A stretch of DNA of 48,922 nt, taken from contig NZ_CANCLE010000007.1 in assembly GCF_947378715.1 (NCBI RefSeq), positions 1 to 48,922 of the forward strand, in the 5' to 3' direction. Source of the DNA: Phenylobacterium aquaticum (GTDB lineage: Bacteria > Pseudomonadota > Alphaproteobacteria > Caulobacterales > Caulobacteraceae). Under the pieces are notes generated by a model. It saw nothing but the letters and a program-made list of their open reading frames with translations. It was not told where the DNA came from and did not search any database. This document shows positions 32,438 through 39,567 of the stretch, piece after piece; the stretch's first letter is position 1; each line of letters opens with the position of its first letter. The translations under genes were made by a program, and so were the position numbers.

Positions 32438-33468
32438 TCGGTCGCGCGCTGGCGGCCCTCGCCGCCGCCGTGCTGAGCGCGACGGCCGGTCCCGCCGCTG
32501 CGGGCCACGCCCGGCCCTTGGTGGCGATCCTGGCCGATCCGTCCGGGACCGAGACCACCGACCTGATCGCCCCCTATGCGATCCTGGCGGAGTCCGGCGC
32601 GGTGGATGTGCTGGTGGTGTCCTCCGACCTCGCCCCCGTGCCGCTGATGCCAGGGATCGGACGGGTGAAGCCCCAGGCCAGCCGCGACAGCTTCGACCGC
32701 GCCCATCCTGAGGGGCCGGACATGGTCATCGTGCCCTATATGATGCGGATCGATGACCCGGCCCGTTCCGCCTGGCTGCGGACCCAGGCGCGGCGTGGCG
32801 CGCGGATCGTCTCGATCTGCGACGGGGCCCTGGTGCTGGCCAGCGCCGGCCTGCTGGACGGTCGTCAGGCCACGGCCCATTGGGCCTCGCGCAAGACCCG
32901 GCTGAAGCGCTGGCCCAAGGTCGCCTGGCGCATGGACGCCCGCTGGGTCGATGATGGGCGGATCACCACCACCGCCGGGGTCAGCGCCTCGGTTCCGGCG
33001 GCCTTGCAGCTGGTCCGTGAACTCGCGGGCGAGCCGGTGATGCTGGCCACCGCCGCGCGCCTCGGTCTCGATCGGCCCAGCATCGCCCATGACGCGCGGG
33101 CCTATCAACTGGCCCCGCCGATGCTGCAGACCGCCGCCGGCAATCTGCTGGCCTTCTGGGAGCATCAGAAGGTGGCGGTGGCGGCTGGACCGGGCTTTGA
33201 CGACCTGGCCTTCGCCACCGAGCTGGATGGCTGGTCGCGGACCTTGCGCTCCAAGGCCTATGCGGTCACCCCGGCCCAGGGGGCGGTGTCGCGCCACGGC
33301 CTGACCGTGCTGGGCGTGACGGAGTTGCCGGGGGCGAGCCGCCAGGCGAAGCTGCGGCGAGGCGAGCCGATCCCGCTGATGATCGGGGATATCACCGCCG
33401 CCTATGGCCGCCCAACAGCGCGGTTCGTGGCCCTGCAGCTGGAGCATCCCGCCAGTTTCGCGCCCTAG
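32434..33468 (+). CDS. Exported DJ-1/PfpI-family protein with extra C-terminal region
   Basis: 344 residues. It starts with a signal peptide (MIGRALAALAAAVLSATAGP, then AAAGH). Residues about 27-215 are a DJ-1/PfpI domain with C129 in SICDGALVLASAGLLDGRQA, and HWASRKTRLKRWPKVAWRMD matches the same region of GlxA regulators without their helix-turn-helix. The last 125 residues (DLAFATELDGWSRTLRSKAY to the end) match nothing I know. A periplasmic DJ-1 protein next to a cytosolic one is uncommon. ATGA overlap with the previous gene. Confidence 0.75.
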   Translation: MIGRALAALAAAVLSATAGPAAAGHARPLVAILADPSGTETTDLIAPYAILAESGAVDVLVVSSDLAPVPLMPGIGRVKPQASRDSFDRAHPEGPDMVIVPYMMRIDDPARSAWLRTQARRGARIVSICDGALVLASAGLLDGRQATAHWASRKTRLKRWPKVAWRMDARWVDDGRITTTAGVSASVPAALQLVRELAGEPVMLATAARLGLDRPSIAHDARAYQLAPPMLQTAAGNLLAFWEHQKVAVAAGPGFDDLAFATELDGWSRTLRSKAYAVTPAQGAVSRHGLTVLGVTELPGASRQAKLRRGEPIPLMIGDITAAYGRPTARFVALQLEHPASFAP

Positions 33469-33491
33469 ATGGAACCGGTTAGGCTGGGCGG

Positions 33492-34040
33492 ATGAACGAC
33501 ACGCCGCCCGGCCAGGTCCTGATCCTCACCGGCCCGCCGGGCGCGGGCAAGACCACGGCCGCGCGCCGCCTGGCCGAGGCCGCGCCCATGGGCGTCCATG
33601 TGCATGGCGACGACTTCATGGACTATATCCGCTCCGGCTTCATCGAGCCCTGGAAGCCGGCCTCCCAGGCCCAGAACCTGACCCTGTCGCGCAGCCTGGC
33701 GGCGGCCTGTTTCAGCTTCGCGGCGGGGGGCTATTTCACGGTGCTGGACTGGGTGGTCGGCCCCTGGTTCCTGGAGGTCTATCGCGCCGAGGCCGCGCGG
33801 TCTGGGGTCAGGCTGGACTATGTGGTGCTGCGGCCGAGCGAGGCCCTGGCCCGTCAACGCGCCCGGGACCGCCTGGAGCGGCCCATCGCCGACTACGCGC
33901 CGATCCGCCCGCTCTACGCCCAGCTGGCGGATCTGGGCGCGCTTGAAACCCACGTCCTGGAGACCACCCATCTCGACCTGGAGGCGACGCTCGCGGCCTT
34001 GCAGTCTGGGCTTGCGGAGGGGCGCTGGCGGCTCGGCTGA
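33492..34040 (+). CDS. P-loop kinase/ATPase (AAA_33 or zeta-like)
   Basis: 182 residues. Walker A is GPPGAGKTT (14-22), and a lid-like arginine pair lies in RQRARDRLERP. VHGDDFMDYIRSGFIEPW after it is the acceptor-site Asp region found in small-molecule and zeta-toxin-like kinases. LDYVVLRPSEALARQRARDR resembles the AAA_33 pattern. The phosphorylated substrate is unknown. It lies 23 bases after the DJ-1 pair on the same strand and could belong to that transcript. No partner antitoxin is present. Confidence 0.75.
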   Translation: MNDTPPGQVLILTGPPGAGKTTAARRLAEAAPMGVHVHGDDFMDYIRSGFIEPWKPASQAQNLTLSRSLAAACFSFAAGGYFTVLDWVVGPWFLEVYRAEAARSGVRLDYVVLRPSEALARQRARDRLERPIADYAPIRPLYAQLADLGALETHVLETTHLDLEATLAALQSGLAEGRWRLG

Positions 34041-34250
34041 GATGATCTGACGCAGCCGATAGAGGCTGTCGGGAGAGTGCGCCGCCGCCGCGACTCCTGA
34101 CAGGCGAGCGACCGTCACGGCGGGGCATTCAACTACCTGGAATGGGCGAGGGGCCCCTTCCTTTTCGACCGCGCGGTGCGCTTCTGACCCGCTGAAGGCG
34201 TCAAGGGAGCGTTCACCATACCGTCCGGATCCGCATCACCGCCGGCCGCC

Positions 34251-35375
34251 GTGGGACCCGGTTCGGAGCGGGCGCCGCGCAGCGCCCTGCTGGACCTGCT
34301 GAGGTTCGCGGCGGCCGGCCTGATCGTCCTCTACCACTACCGCTTCGACAGCCCCATCAAGCTCGACCTGTTCAGCCCGCTGTTCGATCGCGGCTATCTG
34401 GCCACCGACTTCTTCCTGATCCTCTCGGGCTATGTGCTGGGCCGCGCCTATGGCCGCCAGATCGCCCTGGGCAAGGTGTCCGACGAACAGTTCCTGCTGC
34501 GCCGGGTGATGCGGGTCTGGCCGGCGCACGTCGTCATGCTGGTCGCTTTCGCCGCGGTGATCGGGGCCGCCGAGATGGCCGGGCGCGCGCCGCACAACGC
34601 CGCCCAGGTCCAGTGGCGCGACTGGCCGGCCCAGCTGGCGCTGATCCAGGCCTGGGGCCTGCATCGCGGCGAGGGATGGAACGTGCCGACCTGGACGCTG
34701 TCGGCCCTGATCGTCTGCTATGCGGGCTTCCCGACCCTCTGGCGGCGGACCCTCGGAGATTGGCCGGCGGCGAGCCTGCTGGTCATCGGGGTGAGCGTGC
34801 TGGCGGGCGCGGATCTGGTCAGCGAGGCGTTGTATGGCCAAGGCGTGTTCGACCTGCCCTCGAATCTGGGGGTCATGCGGGCCCTGCCGCTGTTCGTGTT
34901 CGGCGCGCTCGTGGCCCGCGCGTCGGAGGCCGGCTGGCCGCTGCGGCGCTGGGCGCCCTGGCAGGCGATCGCAGCCTTCGCGGGGTTCTGCGTGCTGCAG
35001 GCGACCGGCAAGTTCGACCTGCCGTCCATGGCGTTGCTCGGCGTGCTGATCGGCGCCGCCGGCGAGGTCCCCGCGCGGGGTCGGTCCGGCCTCGCCGACC
35101 GGGCGGCCAAGGTCTCATTCGCGCTCTACATCACCCATGTCTTCGTCGCGACCCTGTGGTTCAACTTCATCCACGCGGTCGACGCCCGGTTCAATCCTCC
35201 GGCCTGGGAGCAATGGAGCCTCTGGGGCATGGCCTTCCCGGCGGCGCTGATCGCGGCGGTGGTCTTCGAGCGCTGGGCGGACCGCCCGTTGCAGGCGGGC
35301 GTGGCGGCCCTGCTCAGGCCGCGTCCAGGCCGATATCCAGCACTGGCGCCGAATGGGTCAGGGCGCCGACACTGA
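34251..35375 (+). CDS. Acyltransferase-3 family membrane protein
   Basis: 374 residues from GTG at 34251; no convincing ribosome-binding site, so an upstream start remains possible. It has about ten membrane segments and the family's opening ALLDLLRFAAAGLIVLYHYR with the invariant Arg and His, then FFLILSGYVLGRAYGR and RRVMRVWPAHVV. WTLSALIVCYAGFP and SFALYITHVFVATLWF are also typical of Acyl_transf_3 (OafA/ExoZ group), which O-acetylate envelope glycans. Its 3' end overlaps the convergent nadC by 62 bases, with an RPRPGRYPALAPNGSGRRH tail. The 210 bases upstream (34041-34250) show nothing. Confidence 0.85.
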   Translation: MGPGSERAPRSALLDLLRFAAAGLIVLYHYRFDSPIKLDLFSPLFDRGYLATDFFLILSGYVLGRAYGRQIALGKVSDEQFLLRRVMRVWPAHVVMLVAFAAVIGAAEMAGRAPHNAAQVQWRDWPAQLALIQAWGLHRGEGWNVPTWTLSALIVCYAGFPTLWRRTLGDWPAASLLVIGVSVLAGADLVSEALYGQGVFDLPSNLGVMRALPLFVFGALVARASEAGWPLRRWAPWQAIAAFAGFCVLQATGKFDLPSMALLGVLIGAAGEVPARGRSGLADRAAKVSFALYITHVFVATLWFNFIHAVDARFNPPAWEQWSLWGMAFPAALIAAVVFERWADRPLQAGVAALLRPRPGRYPALAPNGSGRRH

Positions 35376-36159
35376 TCACCTGGACGCCGGTCTCGGCTAT
35401 GGCCCGCACGGTGGCCAGATTGACCCCGCCCGAGGCTTCCAGCTGAACCCGGCCGGCGGTCAGGGCGACGGCGCGTCTCAGATCCTCGAGCGCGAAATTG
35501 TCGAGCATGATCACGTCGGGCCCGGCCTCAAGGGCCTCCGCCAGCTGGGCCAGACTGTCGACCTCGACCTCGACCTTGGTCAGGTGACCAGCGGCGGCGC
35601 GGGCGCGGCGCACGGCCTCGCCGACCCCGCCGCAGGCCGCGACGTGGTTGTCCTTGATCAGGATGGCGTCATCCAGGCCGAAGCGGTGGTTGACCCCGCC
35701 GCCGCAGCGCACGGCGTATTTTTCCAGGGCGCGCAGACCCGGCGTGGTCTTGCGGGTGTCGACGATGCGCGCGGAGGTCCCGGCGACGGCGTCCACATAG
35801 GCCCGGGTCAGGGTCGCGACGCCGGAGAGCCGGCCCATCAGGTTCAGCGCGGTGCGCTCTGCCGAGAGCAGGGCGCGGGCGTTGGCGGAGACCTTGGCCA
35901 GCACGGCGCCCGGCGCCACGAGGTCGCCGTCCTGGCTCAGGGCCTCGAACCGCGCGCTGGGATCGAGGGCGAGGATGGCGAGGCGGGCGCAGGCGAGACC
36001 GGAGACCACGCCGGCCTGGCGCGCGCCGAAGGTCGCCTCGAGCCGGGCGTCGGCGTCGATACAGGCCTGGGCGGTCAGGTCGCCGGCGCGGCCGAGGTCC
36101 TCGGCCAGGGCGGCGCGGACGATCGGTTCGATCAGCAGGTCGGGCAGGGGGGCGATCAT
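35314..36159 (-). CDS. nadC: Nicotinate-nucleotide pyrophosphorylase (quinolinate phosphoribosyltransferase)
   Basis: 281 residues. It converts quinolinate and PRPP to nicotinate mononucleotide, step three of de novo NAD synthesis. Characteristic stretches: AEDLGRAGDLTAQACIDADA, TALNLMGRLSGVATLTRAYV, DTRKTTPGLRALEKYAVRCG, GGVNHRFGLDDAILIKDNHV, VEVEVDSLAQL, DVIMLDNF and LEASGGVNLATVRAIAETGV. The PRPP and quinolinate residues (R, H, K of TRKT, NHRF and IKDNH) are intact. Its ATG overlaps the tetR stop by 4 bases, so translation is coupled. It is last in the nadA-nadB-tetR-nadC unit. Confidence 0.96.
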   Translation of the reverse strand: MIAPLPDLLIEPIVRAALAEDLGRAGDLTAQACIDADARLEATFGARQAGVVSGLACARLAILALDPSARFEALSQDGDLVAPGAVLAKVSANARALLSAERTALNLMGRLSGVATLTRAYVDAVAGTSARIVDTRKTTPGLRALEKYAVRCGGGVNHRFGLDDAILIKDNHVAACGGVGEAVRRARAAAGHLTKVEVEVDSLAQLAEALEAGPDVIMLDNFALEDLRRAVALTAGRVQLEASGGVNLATVRAIAETGVQVISVGALTHSAPVLDIGLDAA

Positions 36160-36785
36160 GGGGTCTCGGGCTGTTGCAGGCCGCGCAGGAAGGCCCGCAG
36201 CAGGGTGCCGGTGGCGGCGCGGACGTCGCGCTCGGTCTGGTCGCGCTCGGCGGGCGGCGCCGAGGCGATGCGCAGCACGCCCTGGACAAAGGCGCCGAAC
36301 AGCAGGTGGGACAGGGCGTCGATCTGGTTGGCGGGGACCATGCCGGCCTGGGCGTAGTGCTTCAGCCCGTCCGCCACCAGGCAGGCGCCGATCGGCTCCT
36401 GCAGCGCCAGCCAGGGGCCGAAGCCCAGGACCGAGGGCCCATCGATCAGCAGCAGGCGGTGGGCTTCCCGCGTGCCATAGGCGTCGAACATCCGCCGGCC
36501 GCCGGTCATCAGCTCTTCCAGGCGCGGCGTGCCGGCGCCGCGGCCGGCGGCGTCCACCTGGCGCACGACGTCCTCCATCACCGCGTGGCAGGCGGCGTGG
36601 AACAGGTCGGCCTTGTCCTTGAACTGGTAGTAGACGGCCCCCTTGGTCAGATTGGCGGCGGCGGCGACCTCATCGACGGAGACCTCGGCATAGCCGTGCT
36701 CTGCGAACAGCCGACGCGCCTCGGAGACCAGGCGATCGCGGTTGGATCTCTGGCTGGAGGGATGATGAGTGGCGACCAGGGTCAT
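36156..36785 (-). CDS. TetR-family regulator inside the nad operon
   Basis: 209 residues. The N-terminal helix-turn-helix reads RDRLVSEARRLFAEHGYAEV, VDEVAAAANLTKGAVYYQFK, DKADLFHAACHAVM, a textbook TetR domain. The C-terminal part (about 65-205) holds the ligand and dimer region, including LLIDGPSVLGFGPW. It starts 4 bases before nadB stops and ends 4 bases after nadC starts. The ligand is unknown; an NAD-pathway metabolite would fit, but a drug or lipid regulator caught in the operon is equally possible. Confidence 0.92.
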   Translation of the reverse strand: MTLVATHHPSSQRSNRDRLVSEARRLFAEHGYAEVSVDEVAAAANLTKGAVYYQFKDKADLFHAACHAVMEDVVRQVDAAGRGAGTPRLEELMTGGRRMFDAYGTREAHRLLLIDGPSVLGFGPWLALQEPIGACLVADGLKHYAQAGMVPANQIDALSHLLFGAFVQGVLRIASAPPAERDQTERDVRAATGTLLRAFLRGLQQPETP

Positions 36786-38293
36786 GCGGCCTGGGACGCG
36801 GGCGCCCCCTCCGGCAGGGTGATGAAGGTCCGTTGCGCGGCCTGACGCTCGGGATGATCGGCGCGGAAGTGACCACCCCGGCCTTCACGGCGTTCCAGGG
36901 CGGCGGCGGCGACCAGGCGGGCGGCGACCAGGGGCGCGGCGCGGCCGTGGGCGGTCTCCAACCGATCGATCTCGCTCAGCAGGCGGTCCAGGCCCGCGGC
37001 GTCGCGGACCACGCCGGCCTCACGGCTCATGGCGGCGCGCAGGGTCTGGAGGGCGGCTGGCGGCAGTTCCGGCGTCACCAGGCGTCGCAAGGCCCGGGGC
37101 CCGGGCTGGGCCTCGGCGGCGGCGGATATGCCGGCCCGGACCCCGAACACGGCGGCCTCGAGCAGGGAGTTGGACGCCAGTCGGTTGGCGCCATGGACGC
37201 CCGTGGAGGCGCATTCGCCGGCGGCGAACAGGCCGGGCAGGGCGGCGGTCCCATGCTCATCCGTGACGATCCCGCCCATGTGGTAGTGGCAGGCCGGGGC
37301 GACGGGGATCGGCTGGATCCGGGGGTCGACCCCGCCGGACAGGCAGGCGGCGAACACGGCTGGGAACTCCTGCGGGAAGTGCGAGCCCACGGCCTCGCGG
37401 GCGTCCAGGAAGGCGCCGCGACCGGCGGCGATCTCCGCATGGATGGCGCGGGCCACCACGTCGCGGGGGGCCAATTCCGCGTCGGCATGATAGCCGGCCA
37501 TGAAGGCGTGTCCGGAGGTGTTGATCAGCTTGGCGCCTTCGCCGCGCAGGGCCTCGGTGGCGAGCGGGGCGGGATCACGACCGATATCGATGGCGGTCGG
37601 GTGGAACTGGACGAATTCTGGATCGCCGATCATCGCCCCGGCCAGGGCGGCGAGCGCCAGGCCCTCGCCCTGCAGTTCTGCCGGGGTGGTGGTGACGCCA
37701 TAGAGGCCGCCGATGCCGCCGGTGGCCAGGAGGACGGCCGGGGCGGTGATCTCCAGCGGCCGGCCATTCTGGACCACGACCACGCCGCTGATCCGACCCT
37801 CGGCGTCCTGCAGCAGGCCGCGCAGGCGCGCGCCCGCCCGGACCTCGACATGGCGCGAGGACAGCACGGCGCGGACCACGGCCTCCATGATCTCGCGGCC
37901 GGCCTGGTCGCCCTTGACCCGGGCGATGCGGGGCCGGGAGTGGGCGGCTTCCAGGCTCTGGGCGAAACCGCCTTCCGCCGTGCGGTCGAAGGGGGCGCCG
38001 AGCTCGGCCAGACGGCGCACCGCGGCCGGACCTTCCCGGGCCAGCAGCGCGGCCATGACCGGATCGACCAGGCCCGCGCCGGCGGCGATGGTGTCGGCGG
38101 CATGTAGCTCGGGCGTATCGCCCACGGACAGGGCCGCGGCCATGCCGCCCTGGGCCCAGGCGGAGGAGCAACCCTGGTTCAACGGCGCGCCGGTCAGCAG
38201 CAGCACCTTGCGCGGCGCGGCGGAGAGCGCGGCGGACAGGCCCGCAAGGCCCGCGCCCACGATCAGGACGCCGTCGTGATGGATGCGGTCCAT
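36782..38293 (-). CDS. nadB: L-aspartate oxidase
   Basis: 503 residues, within the usual range (about 510-540). FAD binds through VLIVGAGLAGLSAALSAAPR near the N-terminus. SSAWAQGGMAAALS, RPRIARVKGDQAGREIMEAV, VQFHPTAI and GGIVTDEHGTAALPGLFAAG with ANRLASNSLLEAAVFG are family landmarks. It oxidises L-aspartate to iminoaspartate, which NadA uses. It follows nadA with a 26-base gap and overlaps tetR by 4 bases. The C-terminus is helical and short. Confidence 0.95.
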   Translation of the reverse strand: MDRIHHDGVLIVGAGLAGLSAALSAAPRKVLLLTGAPLNQGCSSAWAQGGMAAALSVGDTPELHAADTIAAGAGLVDPVMAALLAREGPAAVRRLAELGAPFDRTAEGGFAQSLEAAHSRPRIARVKGDQAGREIMEAVVRAVLSSRHVEVRAGARLRGLLQDAEGRISGVVVVQNGRPLEITAPAVLLATGGIGGLYGVTTTPAELQGEGLALAALAGAMIGDPEFVQFHPTAIDIGRDPAPLATEALRGEGAKLINTSGHAFMAGYHADAELAPRDVVARAIHAEIAAGRGAFLDAREAVGSHFPQEFPAVFAACLSGGVDPRIQPIPVAPACHYHMGGIVTDEHGTAALPGLFAAGECASTGVHGANRLASNSLLEAAVFGVRAGISAAAEAQPGPRALRRLVTPELPPAALQTLRAAMSREAGVVRDAAGLDRLLSEIDRLETAHGRAAPLVAARLVAAAALERREGRGGHFRADHPERQAAQRTFITLPEGAPASQAA

Positions 38294-38319
38294 AGGGACC
38301 TCCCTCGGAGCGGCTGGGC

Positions 38320-39402
38320 TCAGATCAGTTCCACGTCCACGTGATGGCGAGCCTTCACGAGGTCGTAGCGGGCGGGGATGGCGGGCGGCGGCAGGTCGAT
38401 CATCCGCTGCACGGCCAGGCGGGCGCGGTCGGCGATGGCCGGGTCCACGAACACCTCGTGGCGGTCATGCAGCAGGGCTTCATAGATGTTCTCGAGACTG
38501 ATCCGCTTCATGTGCGGGCAGAGATTGCAGGGCCGCACGAACTCGGTGAACGGCGCGTCGGCGGCGACATTGTCGGCCATGGAGCATTCGGTGATCAGCA
38601 CCACCTGCTTGGGCCGACGCTGGATCACATAGTCGTTCATGGCGGCGGTGGAGCCGGCGAAGTCGGAGACCTCCAGCACCTCGGCCGGGCATTCCGGGTG
38701 GGCCAGGACCTCGGCGTCCGGATAGGCGGCGCGGATCTCCAGGATGTCGGCGGCGGTGAAGCGCTCATGCACCTCGCAGCGGCCCTGCCAGGCGATGATC
38801 TTGACGTCGGTCTGGCGGGCGACATTGCGGGCCAGGAACTCGTCGGGGATCAGGATCACCCGGTCGACGCCCCATTCACGGGCCACATGCTCGACCACCT
38901 GGACGGCGTTGGCGGAGGTGCAGCAGATGTCGGTCTCGGCCTTCACCTCGGCGGTGGTGTTCACATAGGTGACCACCGGCACGCCGGGATAGCGCTGCTT
39001 GATCAGCCGGACGTCGGCGCCGGTGATCGAGGAGGCGAGGGAACAGCCGGCCTGCAGATCGGGGATCAGCACCCGCTTGTCCGGGGACAGGATCTTGGAG
39101 GTCTCGGCCATGAAGTGCACGCCAGCCTGGACGATCACCGCGGCGTCCGAGCGGGCGGCTTCCTTGGCCAGGCCCAGGCTGTCGCCGACATAGTCGCCGA
39201 CCCCGTGGAAAATCTCCGGCGTCATGTAGTTGTGGGCCAGGATGACCGCGTTCTTCTCACGCTTCAGGCGGTTGATCTCGGCGATCACCGGGGCGTGCAG
39301 CCGCCACTCCATCGGGGTGACGTGATGCTTCACCTTGTCCCAGGCGGGGCGGGTGCTGCGTTCCACTTCGGGCGTGAACGCGAACTGATTACCGTCTGCC
39401 AC
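38320..39402 (-). CDS. nadA: Quinolinate synthase A
   Basis: 360 residues from GTG at 39402; AAGGAGG lies 5 bases upstream, which supports this start. NadA condenses iminoaspartate with dihydroxyacetone phosphate and needs a [4Fe-4S] cluster. The three ligand positions fit C120 (LQAGCSLASS), C209 (WQGRCEVHERF) and C295 (LCPHMKR). NAVILAHNYMTPEI and HPECPAEV are further landmarks. Two TGCTC...GAGCA palindromes upstream suggest regulation. It heads the nad operon. Confidence 0.96.
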   Translation of the reverse strand: MADGNQFAFTPEVERSTRPAWDKVKHHVTPMEWRLHAPVIAEINRLKREKNAVILAHNYMTPEIFHGVGDYVGDSLGLAKEAARSDAAVIVQAGVHFMAETSKILSPDKRVLIPDLQAGCSLASSITGADVRLIKQRYPGVPVVTYVNTTAEVKAETDICCTSANAVQVVEHVAREWGVDRVILIPDEFLARNVARQTDVKIIAWQGRCEVHERFTAADILEIRAAYPDAEVLAHPECPAEVLEVSDFAGSTAAMNDYVIQRRPKQVVLITECSMADNVAADAPFTEFVRPCNLCPHMKRISLENIYEALLHDRHEVFVDPAIADRARLAVQRMIDLPPPAIPARYDLVKARHHVDVELI

Positions 39403-39414
39403 CGGCGCCTCCTT

Positions 39415-39431
39415 ATGCTCACAATGAGCAT
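39415..39431 (-). promoter_or_regulatory. Operator-like palindrome next to the nadA ribosome-binding site
   Basis: ATGCTCA-CAA-TGAGCAT is a perfect 7-3-7 inverted repeat beginning right after the AAGGAGG (39408-39414) of nadA. Its position would let a bound repressor block transcription or initiation. The motif resembles NadQ/NrtR-type NAD-regulon sites as I recall them; no such regulator gene is in the window. Confidence 0.6.
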
Positions 39432-39488
39432 TTCACCGATCTCAAAAACGCCGCGAGATGCTTTTCGATCCCGTCGGCGTGTCGGATA

Positions 39489-39503
39489 TGCTCAATCGGA
39501 GCA
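39489..39503 (-). promoter_or_regulatory. Second TGCTC...GAGCA half-site pair upstream of nadA
   Basis: TGCTC-AATCG-GAGCA is a perfect 5-5-5 inverted repeat sharing the core of the 39415-39431 site. The centres are about 73 bases apart, near seven helical turns, which suits looping between two bound dimers. It probably overlaps the nadA promoter. Confidence 0.5.
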
Positions 39504-39567
39504 AAACCGATGAGACACATATAGACCCCTGGCGGCCCGGCGCCAAGAGCGATGGATGACAGTTTTT

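Noticed and set aside
33492..34040. Zeta-toxin call for the P-loop protein
   Set aside because: No epsilon-type antitoxin is adjacent and the substrate motif is not diagnostic, so only a general kinase call is justified.
33465..34118. A minus-strand frame over the P-loop kinase extending into the 34041-34250 gap
   Set aside because: The plus-strand kinase with GPPGAGKTT is clearly coding; the minus frame has no motif.
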